This document shows positions 45,000-59,130 of a stretch of 64,000 nt of DNA, in pieces (the stretch's first letter is position 1; every line of letters begins with the position of its first letter). The stretch is from contig CACRXP010000190.1 in the NCBI GenBank assembly GCA_902702965.1, positions 498,573 through 562,572 on the forward strand. The letters are read 5' to 3'. The DNA is from Spirometra erinaceieuropaei (Eukaryota > Platyhelminthes > Cestoda > Diphyllobothriidea > Diphyllobothriidae). The translations under genes and the position numbers were made by a program. The notes below the pieces were generated by a model. The model saw nothing but the letters and a program-made list of their open reading frames with translations, was not told the origin of the DNA and made no database searches.

Positions 45000-45840
45000 A
45001 AAGTGCAGTATGATCACACCAAGATGATGGCCTTGCATTTATTTTCTTCCAGCCCTCTACTAAATGTGCACTTGGCAGAGATTTTCTGTTTAGGTAGCAT
45101 GATTTTCCATTGATTGTCAATGCTCTAACAAACTCAAACAATTTTCACCAAATCTGCTCACAAAATATCTCTTCCTGTACTCATTTCCTAGTAGCTGACG
45201 TCTTTAAATTTCACGCTCGATGGCAGTGTAGCCATGGGGCTGGAAATTTGAACATCACGAGATTTGTTAAGACCGTGGAATGTCTATTCAAATATCATTG
45301 TATCTGTCTGTTTATTAATGTCGCGTATGAAATAAACAACGTGATCCACATCTGCCGCAGGCTTTTATGAGTCATACCTTTTTGTCAGCATGGAGACATT
45401 GGATTTTCCTCACATATAAAGTGTACAGCATGTGGACTGTATGCCATAAACGCAAATTTAACGACAGATCAGGTTCAAAATTATTTAAAATTAGACTTTT
45501 AAGAACCGGTGAGACAGCTTCCGTCGAGCACCAAATCGGAAGAAGACAGGATTCGCTAACAAATACATATAAAAAGCGATACTTTGGGCCCGTTTTCTAC
45601 AAAATATATCAGAATTTTTAGGAGCATGAAAAAAGAACGGAGAATTCATGCTATTTCCTAGTAGTTTTTACCCAGCGCGGTTTTTGTAGGCAGCCAAAAA
45701 GAGGAGCTTCCAATAGCCAGCATCCAGATTTCAATAAAATATCTTGGGATTATGCTGCACTATAACCAATATTACAATGTCGTTAAGTGATCCTTCCCTT
45801 GTTATAAGCAGGAATTTAATGGATATGTCATATGACTGAG
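45000..45840. mobile_element. Decayed fold-back element in duplicon B
   Basis: The right part reads like other fold-back arms: GGAGAATTCATGCTATTTCC, TTTTTGTAGGCAGCC, CCAGCATCCAGATTTC, GATTATGCTGCAC, AAGTGATCCTTCCC. The left part has GGTAGCATGATTTTCCATTG and TCATTTCCTAGTAGCTGACG in inverse relation. No clean CAGT ends. It begins exactly where homology to A and C stops (about 44,999). Confidence 0.55.
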
Positions 45841-46211
45841 CACTGAATGTATAATCTGTTTTGGTAGTAGTTAGATCAGTCTTTGGATTGAGACGGCCCT
45901 TTTTGATTTGATGGACTCGGAACCGGGATTTCCGAATTCGCACATAGTGGACACGAGGCCATGCTTTATAGGTCATAAGTCCTGATTTCACCATGAAATT
46001 TGCTAGAATATCTACATAAAATAATGTCGATTGTTACTTACTCTTAACTATCTTCCTTCTGTTACATCCTGTCTCATAGTCCAGTTTTACTGCTCACTTT
46101 ATTGTCAATGGGCAAAGCTATCGGTATGCTGTTGCGCTGTTTTCATTATCAAGGATTTGGTTGATACTAATGTGCTTATTGTCACTGTTATAATTGGTGG
46201 CAGCTGTTACG

Positions 46212-46257
46212 CTGGTGGTGGTGGTGGTGGTGGTGGTGGTGGTGGTGGTGGTGGTGG
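46212..46257 (+). repeat. (GGT)n microsatellite
   Basis: About 15 GGT triplets. The corresponding position in C (near 55,020-55,030) has only ATGGTGCTGGTAGTAATGG, so the tract expanded in B. The frame across it would give polyglycine but has no gene context. Confidence 0.95.
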
Positions 46258-49200
46258 ATGAGGAACAGCAGCAGCCACAACAGCACTAACAATTGCTGTT
46301 GAATGTAGCAATGGTATTTATTAGCTGTAATCAACAGTGATTCAATTCATCAGATTACGCTTTTAGCGTGGATTTTGCCGTTGTTGCTTTGATTGCTGGT
46401 GTTAGCGCGCACGGAAAGGGGGGAGTTTGAACGAGTCCAGCACTTCCGGAAAATGTTGACAGTGTGAGTAGGCCGGTATGTTGCTGTTGCTGTACCTTTT
46501 GGCATGAGGCCATAACTGCAGATCAAAGGGCACCTTCGAGTACTATAATTAGACACAAACTCGCCTGTTTGCCACTTCCTAATCCACTTCCATTAAGTAA
46601 AGTTGATCTGGTTTGCAAACAGTTTTGTCTAGTTAGAAAAACTCTCTTGTTTTAGTCTCTCACACATTTGTCTTGAAAAGCACCGGCTACACTGTTTTTC
46701 ACCCCTTCAGACTGCTTTTGTCTGAGATTGGTCTGATTAGTATAATTGGAGTCTTGAAGTAAATATTTTCGCCCAACAATTGTTTTTTGCACGTCCACTT
46801 AGTTAGCTTGTGACTAGTTGATTTAGCCTGGCGCACTTCGAAACGCTGGAAGGACAACGATTTCCTATCTATTTCGAAATTTACTTTTAGTATAAAGCTA
46901 AAAGAGTGATTTCTACTACCGCTATAGAAAGGCGAACGCTGAAGCTGACGCCATTTTGAGGTTTTTAAGAACATGCCTGCATTTGTTCCATTTTCGAAGG
47001 ACAGTACTGAAATATGGGCCGCAGATGTTCGAATTTTCAATCCGAGTCAGCACAGCTTAGTCAGCGCACTAATTAATAAATTAATTGAAAATATAATCTA
47101 TCTTGAGGATCTCAAACAGCCATCGATAGTGATAGAGGGCTTTAGTGTCAGAAGCAGACTTTCGAATTTCTGATCCGAAGGATAACACGGAATACCCCCG
47201 TATCGTTACGGATTACGTTACTACGTAAATCGGCCAGATAGGCGGCGTCGTTAAAGAATTTTATTCAAACTGTAGTATGGGTTGCCATGAAAATTTCAGA
47301 TCGCAAACACGTTCACTGTGCATTTCTGTAGGTCACTTGATCCGCGCCTTGATCTTCACCGCTTATTTGCCAGCGTTTTCAATAATTGCGCAAAAACCGT
47401 AATCTACGTGCTTATAATGTTGACTGGAAGGCAATACGAGGATTTACGGCAATCGGTTCCCTAGCGCAACGTTGCATGATTCCGCAAGCGACTTTGTCTA
47501 ATTTGAAAAAAGTGTTCTTCATTTAATCTTACAAACGTTTCTCTTGAAAAGCCCCGACCGCACTGTTTTCACCATGTCAGACTGAGTTGGGTAGAGATTG
47601 GCAGAAACAAGGCCTGATAACATTTCAGTCTCTAAGTAATCCAGTCCAATAAATGTTTGTGAACGCATAGTTGGCAAGTTTGCGCTAGATAGAGTAAGCC
47701 TGGCGTACTTCGAAACGGTAAGGGGACAGCACTTTCTTCGGCTGCTTCAAAGGTCATTTCAGGCGAAAAGCTAAAGGGCTAATCTGTGTATACCGCTAGT
47801 GGAAGGATTTTGTTGCATTTTTCAAACGAATGTTTCTGTGGAGATAGATAAGGTACGGCGACCTCCAAATTTGACGCTTTTTTAAATTTTTAAGAATATA
47901 TGTGCATTTGTTTCATTTTTTGCAAAGCAGCACTGAAATATCAGCGGCAAATGCCTCAATTTCGGATGGAATTGCCTCAAGCTGGGACATCAGTCAAGTG
48001 GTTTAAAAATATAGGCTATACAGAGAATCCTAATCAACAATCGATAGTGAAAGACAGCGTTAAATTGTTAGAGGCAGATGTCCGAATTTTCCATCTGAAG
48101 ATAACACTAGATACCTCGCCCTGACGCGAATTACGTTGCCACGTACATAAATGGACTGTTTATGCAACGTCTCAGGATAGTTAATGTTCACATTAAAGTT
48201 CCAGACCTCAGTCGCGTTCACTGCGCATTTTTGTAGACAGATTGAGTCGCTGTCTGTATTTTTCTGCGATTGGGCGAAACCACAACGCCTGTGCTTTGTT
48301 GTGCTGTTTCGAGGGCCACACGAGAATTTGCGGTAATCAGTTCATATTAATGACCGACAGCCTGTGGTCATTTATTTAACTGTACTGTTGTCGCCGCCCG
48401 TCTGGCCTGGACTAGTCAGAGCCGCGGTTTGTGAAGCATAATGACAAACGTGGGACATTTGTAAACCGCCCACGCAGTAGATTCCAAAATGCCAGTTAGT
48501 GCGCATCTGCAATGGACTCTGAAAAGAAAAAAACAAGGGAAAATTGTTGGAGACACTTCTGGGAAAAGGCCACAATAAATAAATTATTTATAAGCTGTCT
48601 AAGACTCAGCTTGTAACGGACTCCCCTCTGCAGTTTTGTTGGCTCGAAAGTATTGCTAAACAACTGCCCCGAGATATTTGCCAGCGGATGAGTCGAAGGT
48701 TTTGGCAATATTATTGTAGGAAACTGGAACTACGATGGAATGGATGCTCGTGTGACCGAAGGGGAATTTCGTGGAAAATATCCTCTTAAATAAGCATCAG
48801 AACGTTGTTAGGCTTATGGCTACACAAATTAAGGCGAGGTTTGGTGTCTCGTTGATGACTACCGTAGTGGAGAAAGGTCAATTGGGAAAATAAGCAACAG
48901 TAACTTAAGATAATCAATCAGACCTTTCATGTGGGCTATAAAACATTGTCAGCTCAAACAAAGATTGTTATTCTACATGCTAAGAGCATAGTGTGAAATT
49001 AAAAATCATTAAAAAATGACACTATTCTTCGCGTTAGCAGAGATATATTCCCAGCCAGTTGCGAGAGGAACCACTCGCTATCTTCTCGACCCGTTTACCG
49101 ATAAAGAAATAAATTAATGGGGCTGCGATCTCTTGAAATGTGTCTGTTGAAGTAACTGTTTAATATAGCTTCCGAGCTTGTGTTTATCTTATAAAGATTG

Positions 49201-50317
49201 TGTAGCAAAGTCAGCATTTACTTTGAGAATTCCTAATATGATATGCAGGACTGACGTGTGACGCATATGACGGAACTCAGTGTAAGTGCAATCAAACCAG
49301 AAAGCGGAAGGTGTTTTCCCAGTATTTTCTGTTCCTAACCTCGATAGATCATTCAAGCAGATTTGGTACCCCTGTGAATTAGCCCAGATATATTGTGGTA
49401 AACTTCAACGTGTTCAGTTGTTTTCTTCCACTGTCCAAAGTCCTACTAAATCTACTGCGTTTGGGATTCAGCAACCTCCCTGCCTTTGCTGGACTCGTTT
49501 GGCGTTCATAATACGATGCTTTTGTTTAAGAGACCTTGTTAAATCCACGTCGCACAGACTGGATCAGCTCAATGTCAACAGTTAAACACTAGAATGTTTG
49601 CTCACTCCCCCAAAATCACACCAGGGTCCTAAAGAGTCCTCATTGTTTGTTTATTGTTTGCCCAACGAAATTAGATAATCAAAATAAAAGTCACGCCATT
49701 CATGCACGCTTTGTTTCCAATTAAGCAAACTGAGCCTTATGTGTGCTTTGGACGAAAATACTGGTTATTTCGCGCCTATTTATTCTGATAAAGTAGGAAA
49801 ATATTTGCATGCGTGATTGATGCTAAGTCGGCTGCTGTTGGTTAGGGAAGGCCAAAGAGTCGGTGCCGCCGAAATAAACTTCCTTCCCTGCTGCATATTT
49901 GTGAGCAGATGGACATGAAGAGTGCGCAGTCCAGCGTTTCCTATGCAGGTAACCGGGGGTAATGTGGTGGAAAAAGCTCCTGCCAACCGTTTCGATTTCC
50001 TGTGACCAGCTACTCCAAGGCGTTGTGTGGAAGACGGATTTGTGTACAGTGCATATTTTATCTTGGTCAATTGAGCTTTAGAATTTGAAAGCAGTCTGCA
50101 AACTGTTTTTTACAAACAATATCCTCATTTGCATACGAACAAAGCCAGTAATGACTTTGCTGAGTGGGCCCGAGGCACAGTTCTGACTGCTTTTAAATAA
50201 CTAATGGCTGTGAAACTGGATCGCCCAATTGGCCTATGCACATCCGGGCACTGAGGGACAATGAGTTTGCTGCGTGTTGTGTCTTGTTGATGATGCATTC
50301 CTCCAGTTTTTCATTTA

Positions 50318-51210
50318 CACTAGATGTGCTATCTCATTAAATGTTAAAGGGAATTCTGAAATACATCTTTGCTTAAAAAAGATTACGAAGATAGGGCGGC
50401 AAGACTAATAATCGCGCAGCACAATCACAAAATATTCCAATCACGTGAGGATGTCAGCTTTTGAAAGATCTTCATTCTGACCGCTTGCAAAACGTCACTC
50501 TGCAAATGGTGACTGCATATAAAGTATAAATTCGTCCCATTGATTTTAAATGCACTTATATGTCCATATATATTTTATAGAATGCGTGCGCACTAAATTT
50601 GTGAGTTTTTTGAAACCGTAAACGTCCAACCACAAAGCATCATACCTGTCCACTTATTTTTGCTGCTCGTACCTTATGTAGCATCCTTTTCATCCCCTGC
50701 AAAACTTAATGAACCGTATGCAACAGGTTTTTATCAATATATATCAAAATGTGGCTTAACTTACGAGGAATAAAAACGGCTTGCAGTTTAGAAACCCTGA
50801 GTACCAGGGCAATGGCAGGTCTGATTCAAAATTATTTGGGGAATCAGAAGATTTTTGAAACCGATAAGCCTGCAATCTTCGGGTAAATATTTCAAATGAT
50901 GGAAGTTACTAAACAACTAAGCGCAAGAAGATTTATTTGGAGGCATGTTTTCCCTAAAATGTACGGATGCATAAGAACATCGAAAACCGATTGAAACACT
51001 TCAGACTACACGAGTTATTATTATTCACTGTGTATTTATTGCAAACCGTTAGAAAAAAGCTCGTTTGAAAGCCGGTATTCCATCGTGACTGAAGTATCTT
51101 TGGATTATGCTGCACATTAATTAATATCACTCTCCCACTTAACTAATGTTTTCAAATCAAGAAGCGTATGAGATTGTTGATTAAAATTTCGTGAGACAGC
51201 ACATCTGCTA
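50318..51210. mobile_element. Fold-back / long-TIR MITE F3, duplicon B copy
   Basis: Same element and insertion point as 13,078-13,972 in A. The left end CACTAGATGTGCTATCTCAT follows TA (50,316-50,317), and the right end is the inverse of TAGCAGATGTGCTGTCTCAC. Full length, 893 bp. Confidence 0.85.
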
Positions 51211-51499
51211 TTACTCTAATAAACGGATAGATTTGGAGTAAATTCCTTTGCACGGTTTCGAATCTTTCGTAAACATTTGAGCTGAAATTTACCAGTGTCA
51301 GCAGAATAAGCGTATAAACCTCGCGCTCTGCGAAAAAAGCCTTTTGAATTAAAAGTTTTTAAATCCGCGAATAACATGGAATAAAATCCCAGTTCTTTCC
51401 GACACTGAGCTAATGCCAGCTTACATATAAATAGCATAAAAGAAATGCCAGCACGTTATTTGTCCAGTTGTTTTTAGCCATTGTTTAGATTTAAACTTG

Positions 51500-51862
51500 C
51501 ATTTATGAGTGGTCATTTCACGGTATTTAATAGTCCCACAATTAAAAACATTTTGAACACCGACGTACGTACCTCCTTCGAGTATGAAACTAGAAGAAGA
51601 CGTAATTATCTACCGAATGGGCAAAAGAATGCATATTTTTATATACGCTACATAAGTAGCCAGTTTTTAAAGGGTGTAGTTTTTGCATGCACCCGGAAGG
51701 AAGTCCACTCGAAAGCGGACATCCTGACGTAACTGAAATATTATAGAACTATGTTGCAGACTGACTAGTTTTAAAACTCTACCTAATTAATCGTTTCGAG
51801 ACGAAAACGCATTTGGGAATTTCCGTTGACATTTCATGAGTTAGCCAACCTACTGTATTTCA
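51500..51862. mobile_element. Half of a fold-back F1 element at the B/C junction
   Basis: From the CATTTATGAGTGGTCATTTC block to GTTAGCCAACCTACTG (51,862), then TA. It equals one arm and part of the loop of the A element 21,472-22,388, whose intact partner arm is missing. Immediately left is the broken end of duplicon B (TTTAGATTTAAACTTG). The junction therefore lies inside the transposon. Confidence 0.85.
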
Positions 51863-51965
51863 AACCTACCCCACTTTGCACGCTTACATAAATGAGCAGA
51901 AAATGGATGAACCGTTGCAGCAGAATATCCTCCAGGTCTGATTACTGCAGGGGCCTGGCATCGCG

Positions 51966-51977
51966 CCCCCCCCCCCC
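51966..51977 (+). repeat. Poly-C run
   Basis: A run of about 12 C at the position where A has a GGGGGG run on the opposite strand (about 21,350). It is a homopolymer expansion between duplicons. Confidence 0.9.
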
Positions 51978-54900
51978 ATTGTTGTCATATAAGGATGTTG
52001 CCTTAAATACAATAACGTGGATAGGATTTAAGGCATCCACCTGGGTAAGTCCTAGTACTTACTCTACAGCTTCACCTCCACATCTCACGATCCAGAATGA
52101 TCTGCCAAACAATATTTAAGCTAGATTAAAATCTTCCTGAAAATTTTTCTGACGACAGCAATAACTCGGACGCTGCCAGTGAGAGTGAAGTCATTTATGC
52201 TCGCAGTGTTCCAGTGTCTGAAGGCCAGCGGCGTGCTTTGGCGATGCTTACATCAGGCCCTGTCTGGGTTTCACCAAAGTTCGAAACGAAGGATCCTCGA
52301 ATGGCAGAGTAGATGCAACGCCAATCTCACCATGTGCCTAACCATGGCCAATCCTTGTATACTCTGGCGAAATATTGATTTCGTTGCTGACCTCTTCTCT
52401 ACTCTTCACATGACAACATGCAGTGCATAAACTGGCGATCAAGCTGTGTCAAATGATGATTACTGTCATCACAGATTTCTTGCCACTGGTCGTCCACTAT
52501 CATCGCGTGTGTGAGGTTAACAGGCCCTATGCCGAACGAATATTAAGCTACGCCTGGCGCTGGAGCCTGGCCGAATGCATCGAGCATACAATGGAGGTTC
52601 TCTCCCCCACCCCACCCATGAGTCCCGCACGAGTGCACAGGGTCGCCTGGTGCGTGCCTGGCTCATTCAGCCCACGCATCGGTACTCATGCAAGTGGGAA
52701 ATTCACACAGAGAACAGGTGAGAAACTGCATTGTGCAATAAATTATGCCTATGGATAAGAACACTTCAAATGGGTACGGCTACCGACTTCTGCAGAAGTC
52801 TGTCGAATGTCTTACGTCAACTTTCGTTATGACGTGTACCTCCGGTCTTCAATTCAGTGTATAAAGTCACCACAGATTTTGGAAAAAAGCAATTTAAATG
52901 CTAAATTTATCCCCAGCAGCAGTCGGTCGTCTGCCATCAGTGGTGATGCAAATGCGAGAGAGAAATAGCAGCCTGGAGGAGGATAATTAGGTAGGTTGGG
53001 AAAATTCAGCCATCTGAATGACCTGAAGACCCCCCTGGTCCATCCAAGTTTACAAACAGTTACTCGCCTTCCAGTTTACGTTATCTGAATTAACTGCTCC
53101 GAATAGGTCATATTTGGGTCGACCATTCGCAGCAGATTGGTGCATCGCCTGTTTGACCTTACACGCATTACCCATGTCAGATGTCTTGGTAGGTAAATCT
53201 ATATCTGCAGACTGTACACCGTTCTGATAGATGACGAGGTCCACGTTCATAAAACACTCAGCGACTGCTATCGAAATTATTTTCAGTCAGTCTAAACAAG
53301 TTCGAGCATTTTCAAGTCGTTCCCCAGAGTTTATTTTGATCAAACGGTTGCGGCTCGATTAACAAACCTTTGCGCTCTGACAGTAAAGCAACATCCAGGT
53401 CGTTGTCACCACGCTTGATCTTAAAAATAAATATCCTTAGTTGTAGGTTGCTAATTTTTAAAGGGAGCATAATTCATTTAAACTTTAAAAGTTCACTGTT
53501 GCATTATTATAACTGTCCCGCATACAGTCAGTGAATAATCTAACTGTATGTTCACCGATTAGGAATGATTACCTACATGAGATTGGAATACTGATTAGCA
53601 TGTAGCTTGACCGCAAGATATTTCGATCACGTCACGATATCGGCTTTCGAGTTCACTTCATTTGGGGTAAAGTGAAGGCCGGTGAGCCAGGTGGTCGGGC
53701 AGTCGCCCCGCAAACTTCAAAGTCTGCGTCGAGCAAATGTCACGTCTACGCGAGACACTGGTAACCGGTCAGTTTTTTTAAACATCTGTCCCCCTCTACG
53801 TTACAACGATGCGGTAGTTCCTCTGATCGGGGCTCATCAACCGGAGTAATTGGCAGGCCGATGGCGAGCTTACAAGCGCACGCGCGTGACTCGAGAGTGC
53901 GTGCACTTAGCTCGCACATCGGGGATTTCTGAGTGTGTGTGTGTGTGTGTCGGAGGCTAATTCCCAGGTGAGAGACTGTACTGTAAATTAAATTTTTAAG
54001 TTCCGGAAACAATTAAATACCGGCGACCTTGACACTATCTGGCAAAATATGTGCGTTCTTGGATGAGGGGGAGCCATTTAAATGAGAGAAATCTGTCAAC
54101 CACCCCCTCGTCCTCTCTCTCTCTCCCTTCTCAAACATCTACTTAGTAAGCTTTTAGTATGCTTCAATCTGCCCATACTGAAAAGCTATTTGAATGCTGG
54201 TATTCAGCCATCATATCCAGGGGCAAGAATTATACAAATGGTTACAACTATTGAGTTCTGTAGTAACTTGTAAAATATCCTACCTCAAATGTTATCACCG
54301 GGTTAATTTTGGTCTTCAATCCATTGTATAAAGTCACCTCAGTTGTTGGTAAAACGAACTTTGAGCGCAAAACGTACATAGCAGAATTAAGTCTGCTGTC
54401 TGTGGTTGTCTAGCTACCGCGGGAATACAACCTGGATGATAACCAGCTTTATTCATAAAGGTAAGCAGTCTGAGTGGCCTTTAAATCTCCTACAGGGTTT
54501 GCAAAGAGATACGTACATTCCTGGTAACCTTATCAAACTAAAGTATATGAAATAAGCCAAACGCAGAGCGACTATATTTTCGTGTTTGCACATACGTGTC
54601 TGTTGGATGCATGACGAAATTATGCGGTGATTTGACGAATTCGACAATCCTTGTCTCTAATGCTCGTACAAAACCAGTCCACCCGCGTAGTTAGAACTCT
54701 ATGTTATGCACTTGAATTTCTTCTGATAAAAATTATAAAGATTTCCTACAAGCTGATACTAAGCGTCCCCTTTGCCCAACTTCAGAAATTTGTCACAATG
54801 GCATGGCGAATGCTATAACCCTAGGTAATTGGATGACATTTATCTGAGCTGTCTAGCGTCGACCTACATTAACACAAATCTTGAAAAGTAGTTATCAGAT

Positions 54901-57900
54901 TTTTGACGCAGATGGCTTGTAGTAATGCTGATGTTTGCCAATTTTTGAACTAATTTTGGCGTTGGTTTTGTGGTAGAATCATTACTAAAATTTACTGTTG
55001 ACGGTAAAGTCAGAGTGACGATGGTGCTGGTAGTAATGGTATTTGGCAGCTGTAATCAACTGTGATCCTCTTCATGAGATTACGCTTTTAGCGTGAATTT
55101 TGGTGTTATTGCTTTGATTGCCGGTGTTAGTGTGCACGGAAGGAGGGGACGGGTGTTGGACGAGTCCAGCACTTCCGGAAAATGCTGTCAGTGGGAGTTG
55201 GTCGGTATGTTGCTGCTGCTGATGCTGTACCTTTTGGCAGGAAGCCATAATTGCGGATCAAAGGGCACCCGCGAGTACTATAATTTGAAACTAACTCGCC
55301 TGTTTGCAACTTCCTAGTGCAGTTTTGCAATGCTAAGTTGCACTAGTTTGCAAGCGATTTTGTCTGATTTAAAAAAACTGCCCGTGTCTCAGTGTCATAT
55401 GCGTTTGTCTGGCTACACTGTTTTTCGCCGCTTTAGACTGCTTAGGTCTAGTCTTAAAAACATTGTTCGCCCAACAATTGTTTTTCGAAAATGAAACCAT
55501 AACTGCGGATCAGATGGCCCCGTGAGTACTGTAAGTAGGCACAAAATCGCCTGTGTGTCACTTCCTAGTCTACTTCCCTAAAGCTAAGTTAATCTGGTTT
55601 GTAAGCAATTTTGTCTTATTTAAAAAGTGCCCTTGTTTCAGTCTCACACACGTTTGTCTTGAAAAGCACCGGCTGCACTGTTTTCACCGCTTCAGACAGC
55701 TTTTGTCTGAGATTGGTCTAATTAATATAATTGGAGTCTTGAAGTAAATATTTTCGCCCAACAATTGTTTTTTAACATCCACTTAGTTAGCTTGTGACTA
55801 GCTGAGTAAGCCTGGCGCAATTCGAAATGCTGAGAGAACAGCGTCTTCGCTAGCTATTTCGAAAGTTCCTTTTAGTGCAAAGCTAAAACAATGATGTGCA
55901 TACTGTCATCGAAAGGATTGCGCTTCATTTTTCAAAGCAATGTTGCTATGCAGATGAATAGAGTAAAGCAATCTCTAAAACCGACGACTATGTGAGATTT
56001 TTAAGAACATACGGGGATTTGTTTCATTCGTCGAGAAACAGTACCGAAATATCGGTGGTAGATATTCGAATTTGTAATGCGAGAGATATCAGCTAGCCGG
56101 CACGCTAATTAATTGCCCTAACGTAAGTTTATTCAATTGAAAATATAGGCTATCTTGAGAATTTCAAATAACCATCGATGGTGAAATAAGGCGCCAAAGT
56201 GTCAGAAGCAGACGTTCGGATAACACGAAATAGCCTCTCTATTGTTACGAATTACGGTACTACGCAAATAAACCAGATAGGCAGCGTCGTAAAATAATTT
56301 TGTTCACACTGAAGTATGGGTTGCCATGACAATTTCAGATCACAAACACGTTCACTGTGCATTTCTGTAGGTCACTTCATCCGCACCTCGAACTTCACTG
56401 ATTATTTGCCAGTATTTTCACTAATTGCAAGAAAAACGATAAGGTACGTGCTTTTATGTTGAATGAAAGGCAATAGGAGGATTTACGGCAATCGGTTCCC
56501 TAGGACAAGGTTGCACTGTTCTGCAAGTGACTTTGCCTAATTTGAAGTGTCCTTGTTTTAATCTTACATGCATTTCTCTTGAAAAGCCCTGCCCACATTA
56601 TTTTCACCATTTCAGACTGATTTGTGTCGAGATTGGCAGGTGGAAGACCTAATATAATTTGAGTTTTTAAATAAGCTAGCCCAATAAATGTTTGTGGACG
56701 CGTAGTTTGCAAGTTTACGCAAGATAGAATAAGCCTGGCGTACTCCAAAACGATAAGAGGGCAGCATTTTATTCGGCTGTTTCAAAGGTCATTTCAAGCG
56801 TAAAGCTTAAAGAGTAATCTGTGAATACCGCTAGTGGAAGGATTTCGTCACATTCTTCAAATGAATGTTTCTGTGAAGATGAATCAGGTAAAACTACCTC
56901 CAAATTTGACGCCTTTTTGAAACTTTTAAGAACAGATGTATTTTTGTTTCATTTTTTCGCAAATCAGCACGGAAATATCAGCTGCAGATACCTCAAGTTC
57001 TGGTTGGATTGCGTCGAGCCGGGACGGCAATCAACTGGTTGAAAATATAGGTTACCTTGGGAATCTCAATCAACAACTGATAGTGAAAGAAAATGTCAGT
57101 GTTAAAGGCAGATGTCCAATTTTCCATCTGATGGATAACACAAGATACCCATCGCAATGATGCAAAATATGTTGCCACGTACGTAAATCGACTGTTTAGG
57201 CAATGGCTTAGGGTAGTACATGTTCACATTACAGTTCCAGACCTCAGTCGCGTTCACTGCGCACTTTTGAAGACGGATTGAGTCACTGTCTGTACTTTTC
57301 TGCGATTGGACGAAACCACAACGCCTGTGCTTTGTTGTGTTGTTTCGAGGACCGCAGGAAGATTTGCGGTAATCAGTTCATATTAATAACCGATAACCTG
57401 TGATCACTTACTTAACTGTCTTGTTGTCGTCCCTCCGTCTGGCCTGGACTAGTCAGAGCTGCGGTTGGTGAATAATGACACACTTGGAGCATTAGTAAAC
57501 CACCCACGCAGTGGATTCCAAAATGCAAGTTAGCACGCATCTGCAATGGACTATGAAAAGAAGAAGCAAGGAAATATTGTTAGAGGCACTTCTGGGAATA
57601 GGCCACAATAAATGAATTATTTATAAGCTGTCTGTGGCTCCGCTTGTAACGTACTCCCCTCTGCAGATTTGTTGTTTCGAAAGTATTGCTAAACAGCTGT
57701 CCCGAGGGATTTACCAGTGGATGAGTCCAAGGTTTCGGTAACACGATGCAGTGGATGCTCGTGTGACCGAGGGCGTTCTATGGAATATAGCCTTTAAAAT
57801 AAGCATCAAAGCCGTGTCAGGCTTGAGGTTGCAAAAATTTAAGGCGAGGTTTGGTGTCCCGTTGACGACAACCGTAGTGGAAGAAGGCCAACTTGAAAAA

Positions 57901-59130
57901 GAAGCGTCAGCAACTTAAGATAAGCCATTAGACGTTTCCTGTGGACCATCAAACTTGTCAGCTCAAACAAATCCTGTTATTAAACATGCTGTATGCATAG
58001 TTTGACATCAAAAAATATTAAAAAGTGACATCATTCGCTATTTTAGCGGAGCAAAATTCCCAACTTGTTGCGAGAGGAACCAATCGCTATCTTCTCGACC
58101 TGTTGGCCGATAAAGAAATAAATAAATTGGGTTGTGATCTCTTGAAAAGTGTCTGTTAGACTTATTGTTTGTTATAGCTTTCGAGCTTGTGTTTGCCTTA
58201 CAGAGCCAATATTTCCCTCGAGAATGCCTCATAATATGCAGGACTAACTTGTGACGCATATTGACGGAACTCAGTGCGAGTGCAATCGAACCAGAAGGCG
58301 GATGGTATTTTCCCAAATATTTTCTGTTCCCAACTTCGATAGACCATTCAAGCATATTTTGGTGCCATTGTGACTTAGCACAGAAATTTTGTGGCAAAAG
58401 TCAAAGTGTTCACTTGTCTTCTTCCACTGTCTAAAGTCCTATTAACTCTACTGTGTTTGGGACTCAGCAGCCTCCCTGCCTGTGCTGGACTGTTTTGGCA
58501 TCCATCATTAGATGCTGTTGTGTAGGAAACCTTGTTGAATTCCCATCGCACAGATTGGATCAACTCAAGGTCAACAGTTCAACACCAGAATATTTGCTCA
58601 ATTCCCCAAAATGGCACCAAGCTCCTAAACAGTCCTCTTTGGTTGTTTCTTGTTTGCCTATACAAACTGGATAATCTAAATAAAAACCATGCCCTTCATG
58701 CGCGCTTTATTTCCAACTAAGCAAATTGAGCCCCATATGCGCTACGGACGAAAATATTTCGAGTCTACATATTCTGACAAAGGGTGAAAATGTTTGCATG
58801 CATGATTGATGCTAAGTCGGCTGCAGCTGATTAGAGAAAGCCAAATAGCCCGTGCCGCCGAAATCATCTTCCTTCCCTTCTGCATATTCGTGCGTGGATG
58901 GACATGGAAAGCGTGCAGCCCACCGTTTCCTATGCAGGTGACAGGGGGTAACAGCTTCTGCCAGCCGTTTCGATTTCCCGTGACCAGCTTCTCCGAGACT
59001 TTTGTGCGGGAGACAGATTGGCGTTCGGTGTATAGTTCCTCGTGGCCTATGCATATCCGGACAAGGAGGGACAATGAGTTTGTCCCATGTTGTGTCTTGT
59101 TCAAGGTGCATTTATCCAGTTTTTCACTTG

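Larger units (their letters stand above)
42090..51495 (-). repeat. Duplicon B (~9.4 kb), inverted relative to A
   Basis: Marker order is the reverse of A: 42.1-45.0 kb matches A 21.3-19.75 kb, and 46.2-51.49 kb matches A 18.3-12.79 kb. The A segment 18.4-19.7 kb is missing, replaced by a decayed fold-back (45,000-45,840) and about 360 bp of unmatched sequence. B also contains an internal ~1.1-kb duplication (42.1-43.5 kb) and a private SINE insertion (43,564-43,926). The outer end at about 51,495 stops abruptly at TTTAAACTTG, where sequence passes into the half fold-back that belongs to C. Confidence 0.88.
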
